Part shown: in pieces, positions 15,497 through 24,604 of the stretch | Position numbering within the stretch: position 1 is the first letter of the stretch | How the letters are laid out: every line of letters begins with the position of its first letter | Assembly: GCF_014596745.1 (NCBI RefSeq) | Contig: NZ_JABTCF010000011.1 | Coordinates: 1-64,000, forward strand | DNA: 64,000 nt | Source: Maribacter aquimaris | GTDB taxonomy: Bacteria; Bacteroidota; Bacteroidia; Flavobacteriales; Flavobacteriaceae | Reading direction: 5' to 3' | Notes under the pieces: generated by a model | Told to the model about the DNA's origin: nothing | The model's input: the letters and a program-made list of their open reading frames with translations, nothing else | The model's database searches: none | Position numbers and translations under genes: made by a program

Positions 15497-15868
15497 ATGA
15501 ATGATACAACGGTAAGTGTAGTGCTAGTAATTATCCTGATTTGCCATTTAGCAACCATTGCCATTGGGTATAAAACAAAAAAAACAATAGTATCAATCGC
15601 TTATTTAAACGCGGCTTTTGTGATAGGGATGCTTGTTTTTTGGGTTGTCGACACCCAGAATATAAAACAACATCAATTTGAATTTCGAGAATTAGCTGTA
15701 CTATGTATAGAAGCCTGTATTTTAATATCGGCCCTTTTCACAATCATGGGTTTTCAGAATAAAACCTATGTAAAGGTCATAAACCATATGGGTTTTTGGC
15801 TTCATATATTGGCGACAACAGGAATGCTCATTTTTATATCCACATTCAAATTTGACAGCCTTTATTAA
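15497..15868 (+). CDS. small four-helix membrane protein
   Basis: A 123-residue protein with four predicted membrane helices and short loops. It starts at ATG 15497 (MNDTTVSVVLVIIL). No family is recognised. It ends 6 bp before the next gene, a secreted protein, so the two are probably co-transcribed. It could be a small transporter or a membrane anchor for its neighbour; nothing in the sequence decides this. Confidence 0.55.
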   Translation: MNDTTVSVVLVIILICHLATIAIGYKTKKTIVSIAYLNAAFVIGMLVFWVVDTQNIKQHQFEFRELAVLCIEACILISALFTIMGFQNKTYVKVINHMGFWLHILATTGMLIFISTFKFDSLY

Positions 15869-15874
15869 TAAAAA

Positions 15875-16564
15875 ATGGATATGACCATGAAGCCTATTAA
15901 AATAAATATATTGATTTTACTATTTGCACTCATTCAAATGCCGGGACATGCACAATCCGAAAAGGATATGATCAATACTTCCATTATAATACCCCTGAAA
16001 ATCGGGAAAAACCCCAGTACCCACTTTGAGAGCTTGGACATAGAGCCTGCCAATCTAATCATTCAGTCAAAACCCATAAAGGAGCACTCCCCCCATATTC
16101 AGTTAGCGTTGAATATCGTTGGGAAGAACAAGGAATATACCACCTATCTTTGGTATTATGACGAGGCTATGGATAACCAAAGGACAAACTATCCAAAAGC
16201 ATTTGACAATTATGCCTTTAGCTTAAATATCAATAAGGAAGAAGTTGATTTGGTTGTCGAAAAATTGGACTTTAAAAAAGCATTTTTTATTGATATTGGG
16301 CAAACTGCGGTTATTGGAGACATTACGATCCTGTTTGAGCAATGTATAGGGGAATGGTCAGAAGATCCAGATGGGAATCAGGTAGCTGCTTTCAACACCT
16401 ATTATGTTTCGCTAATGGAGAAAAATGAGCAGAAGACCATTTCGTTTACCTCCCTAAATAAGTCCGTTAGAAACGAACTGTCGATCGAATGGAAGAATTA
16501 TACATTCTTGGTGTTGGATGATTCCGAAAAAGAATTGAAATTAATGGTTTGTAGAAAAGATTAA
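15875..16564 (+). CDS. hypothetical secreted protein
   Basis: A 229-residue protein with a signal peptide ending near GHAQSE. Start choices at 15875, 15881 and 15887 are all in frame; the last gives MKPIKINILILLFALIQ, the most typical signal. The mature part looks like an all-beta domain and carries no motif I know. It follows the small membrane protein by 6 bp and probably shares its transcript. Function unknown. Confidence 0.55.
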   Translation: MDMTMKPIKINILILLFALIQMPGHAQSEKDMINTSIIIPLKIGKNPSTHFESLDIEPANLIIQSKPIKEHSPHIQLALNIVGKNKEYTTYLWYYDEAMDNQRTNYPKAFDNYAFSLNINKEEVDLVVEKLDFKKAFFIDIGQTAVIGDITILFEQCIGEWSEDPDGNQVAAFNTYYVSLMEKNEQKTISFTSLNKSVRNELSIEWKNYTFLVLDDSEKELKLMVCRKD

Positions 16565-16652
16565 ATAGCATACTAGTTTTTAATAGTGGGAATAGCGCGC
16601 CAAATCCGAAACAGGAAAAAATAACGAAAGCACAACAATGTATACCGGAACC

Positions 16653-17468
16653 ATGAAACCAGAACAGGACTATATCGAGATAAACAGGCGTTCCTGGAAC
16701 AACAGAACGGATGTTCATATGCAATCGGAGTTTTATGACCTTGACGGTTTTCTAAAAGGCCAAACTTCATTGAATGCCATTGAACTCGGCCTACTGGGTA
16801 ATGTTCAGGGCAAATCCATTTTACACTTACAATGCCATTTTGGACAAGACACAATTTCCTTGGGTAGGCTTGGGGCAGAGGTTACCGGTGTCGATTTATC
16901 CGATAAGGCCATCGAAAAAGCAGGACAACTTGCCAAGGAAACCGATTCAAATGCAAGTTTTATCTGTTGTGATATCTATGACCTTCCCAATTATTTGGAC
17001 AAACAATTTGACATTGTATATACGAGCTACGGAACCATTGGATGGTTGCCCGATTTAAACAAATGGGCCAAAATCATTTCCAAATACCTAAAACCAAACG
17101 GACAATTGGTCTTTGTGGAATTTCATCCCATTGTTTGGATGTTTGATGACAATTTTGAAAGCGTAGCATACAATTATTCCAATTCCGGAGCGATCGTGGA
17201 AACAGAAAAAGGAACCTATGCAGACAAATCAGCAGACCTAACCCTAGACTATGTAACGTGGAATCACGGTTTAAGCGAGGTAATAAATAGTTTGATCCAA
17301 AATGGGCTTGTGATAAATTCGCTCGATGAATTTGATTATTCTCCCTATAATTGTTTTAACAAAGCGGTTAAAATCGACGATAGAAAATACAGGATAGAAC
17401 ACCTGGGGAATAAAATTCCCATGGTTTATGCCCTAGTGGCAACAAAAAATACCGTTGATAGCGTATAG
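16653..17468 (+). CDS. class I SAM-dependent methyltransferase
   Basis: A 271-residue cytoplasmic enzyme. The SAM-binding motif I is seen as ILHLQCHFGQDTISLGRLGA at about residues 56-75, with VTGVDLS as motif II. The CDIYDLP and FDIVYTSYG segments follow, all typical of Methyltransf_11/25 proteins. An upstream in-frame ATG (16638) is preceded by a repeat-site-like ACAACAATG, so I prefer 16653. The substrate is unknown, and neighbours do not suggest a pathway. Confidence 0.85.
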   Translation: MKPEQDYIEINRRSWNNRTDVHMQSEFYDLDGFLKGQTSLNAIELGLLGNVQGKSILHLQCHFGQDTISLGRLGAEVTGVDLSDKAIEKAGQLAKETDSNASFICCDIYDLPNYLDKQFDIVYTSYGTIGWLPDLNKWAKIISKYLKPNGQLVFVEFHPIVWMFDDNFESVAYNYSNSGAIVETEKGTYADKSADLTLDYVTWNHGLSEVINSLIQNGLVINSLDEFDYSPYNCFNKAVKIDDRKYRIEHLGNKIPMVYALVATKNTVDSV

Positions 17469-18036
17469 GGAAACATTAAAACTTTTTTTACACTGTATGT
17501 AACAGGGACATAGCCATCCTCTGGGTCAACGACAACATCCTATGCGAACCGTTGAAAACAATACAAGTATGAAAATCCTTGTCCTCTTCATACCCTTTGG
17601 GATATACTCTTGCATGCCGAACCCTAAAACCAATGAAGATGAAAAAACGGAAACCTTTAGCCGCCGAATTGAAAAGGTGGATTTTTCCCGATGAGATCCC
17701 ATTTTTGCTTGTCTTTTATTTGCAGCCCACCATTGACCTTAACATTGGTCTGTACCGATTTTAAGTCCATAATGGTCGACCCAAATAGTTTAACGGGTAA
17801 AATCAGGGAAATGGGGATGGGTGTAAACACACGGTTCATTTTACTCTTGATGGCCCATGTCCCTGCCTATAGTTTCGTAAGCTTTTTACTATAAAACGAA
17901 GATAAAATATCAATTTGCCTGCGTCATAATTGGGTATAAACTATTTCCCTTTAACTTTGCAATCTGTCTGCCTTAACGAGGCATTATACCAATAGGACAG
18001 TTGGCATGGAAGATTAATCCATTAATTATAGTAAAC
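17469..18036. pseudogene. gene-free stretch with broken lipoprotein start
   Basis: ATG 17569 to TGA 17694 encodes 41 residues with a lipoprotein-type start (MKILVLFIPFGIYSCMPNP) and then stops, so it looks like the beginning of a truncated lipoprotein gene. Overlapping it on the minus strand, 17657-17839 translates to a segment ending LQIKDKQKWDLIGKNPPF that also looks protein-like. The two cannot both be intact. The remainder holds no feature I can support. Confidence 0.3.
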
Positions 18037-18954
18037 ATGAAGATCGATAACATTTTAGAAAGCATTGGAAGCACACCTGTAGTACGATTGGCAAAATTAT
18101 TTCCAAATGCGGATGTTTGGATGAAACTTGAAAAAGCAAATCCTGGAGGAAGCATTAAAGACAGAATTGCACTTGCGATGATCGAGGATGCTGAAAAAAG
18201 GAACATTTTAACCCCGGATACGGAAATTATAGAACCTACTTCCGGAAATACCGGTATTGGTTTGGCCATGGTTGCCGCCGTAAAAAACTACAAACTTACG
18301 CTGGTGATGCCTGAATCGATGTCTGTCGAAAGAAGGGCATTAATGGCCGCTTACGGGGCCAATCTTGTGCTTACCCCAAAAGAATTGGGCTTAGGGGGTA
18401 CAATAGCAAAAGCCGACGAATTAGTGGCTAATAATAAAAATGCGTGGATGCCTTCACAATTCACCAACCAGGCCAACCCAGAAATACACCGTAAGACAAC
18501 CGCCTTGGAAATTGCCAATGATTTTCCTGAAGGTTTGGATTATGTAATTACCGGTGTGGGTACCGGTGGCCATATCACGGGTATTTCCGAAGGTTTAAAG
18601 GAAAAATTCCCGAATGTAAAGGTCATAGCCGTAGAGCCCCACGATTCTGCGATAATCTCTGGAGGGAAACCAGGACCACACCCCTTACAAGGGATTGGAC
18701 CCGGTTTTTTTCCGGAAGTGTTCAATAGGGATACCATTGATGGGGTCTTTAAAATAACCAAGGATGAAGCATTCTCGGAGGCACAGAACATAGCGAAAAC
18801 CGAAGGTATTTTGGTTGGCATATCTACAGGGGCTTCCTTGGCTGCTGTTAGAAAACAATTGCAAACCCTGAAGGGTAAGGAGACCATCCTGACCATGAAT
18901 TACGATACCGGTGAACGTTACCTTTCCGTAGAGGCACTTTTTACAACACATTAA
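18037..18954 (+). CDS. cysK: cysteine synthase (O-acetylserine sulfhydrylase)
   Basis: A 305-residue PLP enzyme that makes cysteine from O-acetylserine and sulfide. The PLP lysine is in NPGGSIKDR (Lys41), the substrate loop is TSGNTG near residue 69, the phosphate-binding loop is GVGTGG near 175, and the C-terminal [10 protein letters not shown] completes the family pattern. I chose ATG 18037; the ORF extends to 18001 without a better start. No serine acetyltransferase gene is adjacent. cysK fits best; cysM is less likely given the TSGNTG and GTGGHITG motifs. Confidence 0.9.
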   Translation: MKIDNILESIGSTPVVRLAKLFPNADVWMKLEKANPGGSIKDRIALAMIEDAEKRNILTPDTEIIEPTSGNTGIGLAMVAAVKNYKLTLVMPESMSVERRALMAAYGANLVLTPKELGLGGTIAKADELVANNKNAWMPSQFTNQANPEIHRKTTALEIANDFPEGLDYVITGVGTGGHITGISEGLKEKFPNVKVIAVEPHDSAIISGGKPGPHPLQGIGPGFFPEVFNRDTIDGVFKITKDEAFSEAQNIAKTEGILVGISTGASLAAVRKQLQTLKGKETILTMNYDTGERYLSVEALFTTH

Positions 18955-19136
18955 TAGGATTGAATTTCATAAAATCGCGTACATTACCATCATTGAAAAT
19001 CAATAGGGGAGAAACTTAGGGTGACAGGGCATAAAGGCAATTAGTGCCTAAACAGGGGTTCTGATTATTTGCAATGACCGCCACCCCAAAACGTCGGGAT
19101 TAAAGGAATGATTTAACCATTTAAAAAAAGAACACC
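18955..19136. other. intergenic, faint repeat traces
   Basis: The words CAATTAGTGCCTAAACAGG and AAAACGTCGGGATTAAAGG echo pieces of the repeat sites to the left, but no arms pair. Nothing else is seen. Confidence 0.2.
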
Positions 19137-19463
19137 ATGTCCAATGAATTTGAGAAAGGAAAGATATTTTCCTATGACAAGAGTATCGCCTATGCCGAAA
19201 AAGCTGTTGTTAGCAAACACATCTTAAAAAAAGAAACGGGAAACATCTCATTATTTGCTTTTGATAAAGGCGAAGGATTGAGTGAGCATACCACACCGTT
19301 TGATGCGACGGTCTTTATTGTCGATGGCAAGGCCGATATAAAAATAGATGGCGTATCGAACGTTCTTGAAGCGGGCGAAAGCATCATTATGCCGGCAAAT
19401 GTCCCTCATGCATTACTTGCGGTAGAAAAATTTAAAATGGTATTGACCATGTTGAAATCATAG
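19137..19463 (+). CDS. cupin domain protein
   Basis: A 108-residue single-domain cupin. The conserved first motif is seen around GEGLSEHTTPFDATVFIVDGKADI (residues 43-66) and the second around GESIIMPANVPHALLAVEKFKMVLTM. One metal-ligand His is clear in each (SEHT and VPHAL). Small cupins of this type bind metal or small ligands; the substrate is unknown. It stands between cysK and a methyltransferase transcribed the other way, with no sign of co-regulation. Confidence 0.8.
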   Translation: MSNEFEKGKIFSYDKSIAYAEKAVVSKHILKKETGNISLFAFDKGEGLSEHTTPFDATVFIVDGKADIKIDGVSNVLEAGESIIMPANVPHALLAVEKFKMVLTMLKS

Positions 19464-19475
19464 CATCGCTTGGTC

Positions 19476-20153
19476 TTAAAAAAGCGTATACAAGGTCGTT
19501 ACAATAACCCCCATATTATCATTTAAGCTAATAGACAGTAATTGCTTTTCGTCTTTTACCTTACAATCAAATGGTGGGGCCAATACGTCTACTCCACTTT
19601 GCTTTTTCAGTCGGATTCCCTGTCCTGAAATAATATCCTTGTTCGGTATGAAATCCCCTTCAGGTACATGCTCGGTAATGATCACATATTTGTAATCCCC
19701 CAACTTACGTACTATCTGGGCTATTTCAGCATTGGACAGATGTTGTAACACTTGTCGTAGTACAGCACAATCCCCGGAAGGCAAATCATCGGATGCGATA
19801 TCCAAACAATGGAATTCCAAATTTTCCTGCTTGAATTTCTCCTGGTTATGTACAATAAGGTCCGATACGATATCTATCGCAATATACTTTTTGGTATGCT
19901 TCACCAATTCTTTCCCTACATTGAAATCCCCACAACCCAGATCACAAACCACGAGAGGACTTTTAAAGGATGTTAAAAATGATTTTACAACAGCGATATA
20001 CGGATTGACAATCTCGGGATGATGCGACCCTACACCCGAATAAAAATCAGCATGGCCACCACCCCAAAGTTTCATGGCATAAACCTGGTCCATGGCCTCT
20101 TTTGTTGGCCAAGGTTTCTTTACCCTTTTCGTTTTACCTGCTTTCTTTTCCAC
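19476..20153 (-). CDS. SAM-dependent methyltransferase
   Basis: A 225-residue enzyme with a SAM-binding motif VVCDLGCGDFNVGKEL at about residues 67-82, then YIAIDIVSDL and the acidic CLDIASDDLP. The N terminus is Lys-rich. The middle AVLRQVLQHLSN resembles the loop of class I methyltransferases acting on small molecules. The position of MKLWGGG and FYSGVGSHHPE before the core recalls methyltransferases next to glycosyl/nodulation-type enzymes, but the substrate is open. Convergent with the cupin gene. Confidence 0.75.
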   Translation of the reverse strand: MEKKAGKTKRVKKPWPTKEAMDQVYAMKLWGGGHADFYSGVGSHHPEIVNPYIAVVKSFLTSFKSPLVVCDLGCGDFNVGKELVKHTKKYIAIDIVSDLIVHNQEKFKQENLEFHCLDIASDDLPSGDCAVLRQVLQHLSNAEIAQIVRKLGDYKYVIITEHVPEGDFIPNKDIISGQGIRLKKQSGVDVLAPPFDCKVKDEKQLLSISLNDNMGVIVTTLYTLF

Positions 20154-20420
20154 AAAAACTTCATTGGTCCATTCCGCCTATAAACACATGTTTACAAGCG
20201 ACTAAATGAAACATTAAAACAAACGTACAGCTTATACGCAACTGCGCAAAATTACCCACAACCTGTGACATGCCAAACGCTTTACTACAATCTACAAGGG
20301 TCATTGGTGTTACGGACCGATATGATTGAGTGATTTGGGGTTCGAAAATACATTTTATTAGTACTTTAGAGTGTACAAAAACCGCGGTCTTGCTTGTGCT
20401 AGACCTAAAGCAAACAGAAA

Positions 20421-21296
20421 ATGAACTGGTTATCAAAAATGGAATTCCCGGATAAAGCCAAATTACTGATCATACATGCAGATGACGCCGGACTTTCGCA
20501 TTCCGAGAATAGGGCAACGATACAGGTCCTAGAGAACGGCTTTGTAAATTCATACAGCCTTATGGTACCCTGTCCGTGGTTTTATGAAATGGCCCTGTTT
20601 GCCAAGGACAACCCCCAATTTGACTACGGAATACACCTAACACTCACCTGTGAATGGGAAAAGTACAAATTCGGACCTGTCCTGCCCATTTCCGAAGTAC
20701 CGAGTTTGGTCGACGGCAACGGACATTTCTATAAAAACAGGAAAGATCTTGGAAAAAACGCGACGCCAGAGGATGTTCGAAAAGAGCTGCATGGGCAGAT
20801 AGCAAAAGCCTTGGAATTCGGATTACAACCTACCCATATTGATTCGCACATGTACAGTGTCGGGGCCGATCCGGCATTTTTTAAGATCTACAAGGATTTG
20901 GGGAGGGAATTCAACCTTCCGGTTTTGATCAATAAACAATTACTGCAAATGGTGGGACTACAGCCTGAACAGCATATAGAAGAAGGCGACTTCCTGATTG
21001 ATAGAACCTATGTTGGGGAATTCAAGTATTTTGAGACGGGCAAATTGGGGGACTTTTATAGCGACATTTTGGAAAACTTATCAAGTGGGATCAACCTTAT
21101 CCTAATCCATCCCGCATTTGATGACCGTGAAATGAAGGGCATAACCGTTAACCATCCAAATTTCGGTTCCGAATGGCGACAGATCGACCTCGACTTTTTC
21201 ACCAATGAGGAAAACAGGTCAAAACTCCAAGAAAACAATATTCAATTAATCACTTGGGGAGCTATAAAAAAAGCTCGAGATAATGGCCGAATTTAA
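20421..21296 (+). CDS. YdjC/ChbG-type carbohydrate deacetylase
   Basis: A 291-residue metal-dependent deacetylase. HADDAG near residue 18 carries the catalytic Asp and metal-binding Asp; DYGIHLTLT near 75 and [10 protein letters not shown] near 135 carry metal-binding His residues. Family members remove acetyl groups from N-acetylated oligosaccharides such as chitobiose. There is no signal peptide, so it acts in the cytoplasm. No sugar transporter or glycosidase is adjacent, so the substrate is unresolved. ATG 20421 was kept; Met at residue 7 is an alternative. Confidence 0.85.
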   Translation: MNWLSKMEFPDKAKLLIIHADDAGLSHSENRATIQVLENGFVNSYSLMVPCPWFYEMALFAKDNPQFDYGIHLTLTCEWEKYKFGPVLPISEVPSLVDGNGHFYKNRKDLGKNATPEDVRKELHGQIAKALEFGLQPTHIDSHMYSVGADPAFFKIYKDLGREFNLPVLINKQLLQMVGLQPEQHIEEGDFLIDRTYVGEFKYFETGKLGDFYSDILENLSSGINLILIHPAFDDREMKGITVNHPNFGSEWRQIDLDFFTNEENRSKLQENNIQLITWGAIKKARDNGRI

Positions 21297-21763
21297 AAAT
21301 GAAGTCCATCGTATAGCAACAAAAAGAAGGGTCAATCCCAAAAGTTGGGTGTGAATTAGAAAAAGAAAACATAAACTATCCCGAAGTTCGTGTTCTGTTC
21401 TTTTTTGCATTGCCCAAAAAAGAAACAAAAAACGCTAGGCTGATTTTGAATTTCTTTAAATCCACGCACTTTCCGCGGCCACATCGTCCAGGCCGCTTTC
21501 ACTAAGGTGAAATGCTCTATGGACGACTTCCCCCGCCCAATGCGGAAACCACTTGATTTAAAACGAAATCAAAAATAGGCCGTTCCTTCTTTAGCCCCCC
21601 CATTAAGGGGTGTGGAAAATATAGCATTCTTCCTTTCCAGATTGACGATTATCCTTGCATAAACACAACAATTGTTCTTGATCCAAAAAAAAGAGACCCT
21701 ATCAAAACCAACGTTTCAATAGGGTCGTTTATTATAGACCAAGAAAGGAAATCCCTTGGGTTA
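21297..21763. repeat. 467-bp gene-free stretch with nested hairpins
   Basis: A large imperfect inverted repeat has arms 21438-21462 and 21555-21581 (GGC...TTTAAATC against its complement). Nested inside are CGTCCA (21485-21490) / TGGACG (21520-21525) and a perfect TTTCAC/GTGAAA hairpin at 21497-21512. It differs from the attC-like sites to the left and resembles a long REP-type intergenic repeat. No ORF is supported. Confidence 0.45.
21684..21726 (-). terminator. rho-independent terminator for the OMP gene
   Basis: On the minus strand GACCCTAT (21726-21719) pairs perfectly with ATAGGGTC (21702-21695) and is followed by TC and then a run of eight T. It lies 38 bp past the stop of the outer membrane protein gene. 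Confidence 0.7.
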
Positions 21764-22624
21764 CTACTCTTTATTAGAACCCCCTAATTTATAAGTAACC
21801 CCTATATTAAGTCCAAATGACGAATAGGGAACTTTTTGTGATAGTACTTTTGAAGTATCTGTATTGGTGTTCGATAAATTGTCCTCATAAGTCGTTTTCT
21901 TATTGACGCCATCAGGTAAATTATCTAAGGAATAAAAACCGTCCACGGCAACAGTACCATCAGGTAAAACGATATCAGTATTGAATGCAGAAATTTCGGA
22001 ATCTTTTCGTTTTAAACTGATGCCATAATACTCAGCTTCAACAAAAAGACTGAAATTAGTATTCAAATCATATTTGTAACCAAGTGCAGCAACAAGACCT
22101 AAAGGAAAATGTCCGTGATAATCTTCCGTATAATTTGTCTCGGAATAGGAACCCTCCGGGACACCAAAAGCTGTTGCCTCATCTGCTGAGAAAACTGATT
22201 TTTGATACACCACGGCTTCCGTTTTACCACCCATTTTCAATAAAGCCCCAAAACGACCGTAAATGTTATTCGTGAATTTATAAACTATGGATGCTGAAGC
22301 TCCGAAAGCACGGGCTCTGGCCACTGCATCTACTTCCGTACTGGGCAAATCAATAATTCGTACATCTTGATCTGCACCATTTAAATACCCAATACCCAAA
22401 TCCACTCCGAACGAGTCATCAAAGAAATAAGTCCCCCGTATTTGAACGTTGGCCCCTTCCCCATAACTACCATAGGAGTTTTCCGTTTCCGAGGCATTCA
22501 CCCGTTCCCCCAGTTTCATGCCTGCGCTTCCTATAGCATATCCAGAACTTGCTGAAAATTGCCATTGCCCATAAGATATGGTACTTACCAAAACAGCCGC
22601 GCATATTGTAATTAAACGTTTCAT
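21764..22624 (-). CDS. outer membrane beta-barrel protein
   Basis: A 286-residue protein starting at ATG 22624 (MKRLITICAAVLVSTISYGQ, signal peptide). The mature part alternates hydrophobic and polar residues in strands separated by turns, with glycine-rich segments such as GVDLGIGYLNG and GRFGALLKMGG. It ends in SFGLNIGVTYKL, a typical C-terminal barrel strand. It resembles the OmpW/OmpA-barrel-like 'outer membrane beta-barrel' families of Bacteroidota. Role unknown. It has its own terminator. Confidence 0.75.
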   Translation of the reverse strand: MKRLITICAAVLVSTISYGQWQFSASSGYAIGSAGMKLGERVNASETENSYGSYGEGANVQIRGTYFFDDSFGVDLGIGYLNGADQDVRIIDLPSTEVDAVARARAFGASASIVYKFTNNIYGRFGALLKMGGKTEAVVYQKSVFSADEATAFGVPEGSYSETNYTEDYHGHFPLGLVAALGYKYDLNTNFSLFVEAEYYGISLKRKDSEISAFNTDIVLPDGTVAVDGFYSLDNLPDGVNKKTTYEDNLSNTNTDTSKVLSQKVPYSSFGLNIGVTYKLGGSNKE

Positions 22625-23118
22625 AATTCTCGATTTAGCGTGATAATTATATATTAAATAATATGAAAAATCGGTTTTCCGAAGCTGTAACACCAAAACA
22701 ATCCGCCCTCATTCAAGAGGTATATTCTTTTGATTAGGAAAGTGTTACGTATGCAATCGATAACCAAATTCAAACTATAGTCAAAGATACTTCTTTAATA
22801 AACTTGGATGTAAGTGTAATTAAGTTTTAAGCAATGCTCAATACTTTTAAAACATTACCTGGATTATCGTTAAATTTTATAGCCATTAAACTAATTAATC
22901 TTAATAAATTTATTAAAATGATTCGATTAGTCCTATTAACCACCAACCATGGTAGTATTAAAAAATAGGGCACAAGAACCAAACTACTTCATAAAAAACA
23001 TGGTATGGATTACAGTATTGCCCCTTCCGGATTTCCATTCGGTTGGTATTTCCTAATTTAGGGACTTAAATCACCCCCCGACACAAACCCGTTACCTGTC
23101 CGTTAAGTCCATCACTTT
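22625..23118. other. 494-bp gene-free stretch, decayed repeat at right
   Basis: The left part is the promoter region of the leftward outer membrane protein gene. From about 22990 to 23100 the words CGGTTGGTATTTCCTAATTTAGGGACTTAAA and CACAAACCCGTTACC echo the right half of the second-family sites. No ORF is seen. Confidence 0.35.
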
Positions 23119-23559
23119 ATGAAAAAAATTATTATCCTATTGACTTTCAATGTTTTGTTACACCAAAGCTATGGCCAGACAAACGATTCAATTACAAAAG
23201 AACTAACCCAAGCATTGGAACAGATTTATGCACAAGGGCATATTATTGGTTTCTCCGTTGCTGTTGTCAATCAAGATGGAATAGTATTCGAGAAAGGACT
23301 GGGGTATGCTGATAAAAGGAAAAACATAGGATATTCGGAGAATACGATTCAGAATATCGCCTCTATTTCCAAAACCTTTATAGGTGTTGCCCTATTAAAA
23401 GCAAAAGAAATGGTCAAAATCCTCATTATAAACACGGACCTTGAAAAAGATGGCATCGAGGAATTTATTGACCTATGGAAAACGCTTGAGGATTTTGAAA
23501 ACAAATTACAAACCGAATGCAGCAATACATATGCAACCATAAATACGGTACTCTTTTGA
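23119..23559 (+). pseudogene. truncated serine hydrolase with foreign tail
   Basis: The first 93 residues are a signal peptide and the start of a class C beta-lactamase-like domain, including the SxxK motif (SISK) near residue 85. From KAKEMVK onward the sequence no longer fits that family and ends after about 50 residues that read like part of another protein (LEKDGIEEFIDLWKTLEDF). The remaining 250 or more residues, with the YxN motif, are absent. A deletion that fused two genes is the simplest reading. An active enzyme is unlikely. Confidence 0.6.
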
Positions 23560-23604
23560 AATGCCCTATGACAAAAGCCGTGCATCGTTTAGAAAACACA
23601 ATAA

Positions 23605-24114
23605 ATGGATAGGAATCTAACCCAAATCAATACGGAAATCTATACCCCATGTGGGTTTGACCTAACCGACTTTAAAACCGAATCGGAAGGTAAAGCATAT
23701 GATGCCTGTCGATTTAAACTGAACGGACTCCATATAAGATGCAGAAACGCCAAGATCACACCTACAAAAACCGGGCAATTCGTTACTTTTTGGCAACGGA
23801 CCGGCAACGGACCGATTGAACCTTTCAGCGCAACCGACCAAATTGATTTTTATATCGTGAACGTGCGGTCAGTACATGGGTTCGGGCAATTTGTTTTCCC
23901 GAAATCGGTGCTGATTGGGAAAGGAATAATCTCCACGGAAAAGAAAGAAGGAAAAAGAGCCTTCCGGGTGTATCCGAAGTGGGATATAGCGAAAAACAAA
24001 CAAGCGGAACGTACCCAAAAATGGCAATTGGATTATTTTTATTCCATCAATGAGGCAACCGACCTAACCAGGGTCTCCCAACTGTACGAAGTGCCTGTCC
24101 ACAAAAAGCCATGA
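23605..24114 (+). CDS. MepB-like protein
   Basis: A 169-residue cytoplasmic protein resembling the MepB family, named from the Staphylococcus mepRAB locus. Recognisable segments are ESEGKAYDACRF, KTGQFVTFWQR, PFSATDQIDFYIVNV, FGQFVFPKSVL and the KRAFRVYPKWD block. The biochemical role of MepB is not settled; no MepA efflux pump or MepR regulator is adjacent. It lies alone between a broken hydrolase and a gene-poor stretch. Confidence 0.8.
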   Translation: MDRNLTQINTEIYTPCGFDLTDFKTESEGKAYDACRFKLNGLHIRCRNAKITPTKTGQFVTFWQRTGNGPIEPFSATDQIDFYIVNVRSVHGFGQFVFPKSVLIGKGIISTEKKEGKRAFRVYPKWDIAKNKQAERTQKWQLDYFYSINEATDLTRVSQLYEVPVHKKP

Positions 24115-24604
24115 CGATAAGCTATCGATCTCCGTGGCCGGGCCACAACAACCCCATGAATTTTGTACCATGCTGAATTGTATTAAAGAAAGGGCAAAAA
24201 GTATCGGGTATACCATTAAGGGTGCTGTGATTTTGAAAAAAACCGACCACAGGGCTGAAGGCCTATCGTCTATGGCGCGAATACAAAACCACATATGAAC
24301 GTAATTTGTAAATTAGTGATACAAAATAGTCTTTTTCCACATATAGATGTTTTAGTACTTGGTTTAGTAGTTGGCAACCTTTAATTTTGATAATCACGTT
24401 AGTTTTTTTGACGGTATATAGCCCTTTTTATACCAAAATATTCGAACACACGGTATGTTCCAGGGTATGCCGAACCTAGCCTTTAAGACCATGAATAGAC
24501 CCGTTACGAACAAACTACAGCCTTCAATAACCGGTTTGGATTTGAAATCACTTTGCAACCAAAATAGCAATAACATCCTGTACACCACCTAAACCAATAA
24601 AACC
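24115..24604. other. 490-bp stretch with a possible gene fragment
   Basis: ATG 24170 to TGA 24298 (42 residues, with GYTIKGAVILKKTDHRAEG) reads like the end of a protein, and the frame stays open leftward. It may be a C-terminal remnant. The part from 24300 to 24604 holds no feature I can support. This is the right border of the accessory region. Confidence 0.3.
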
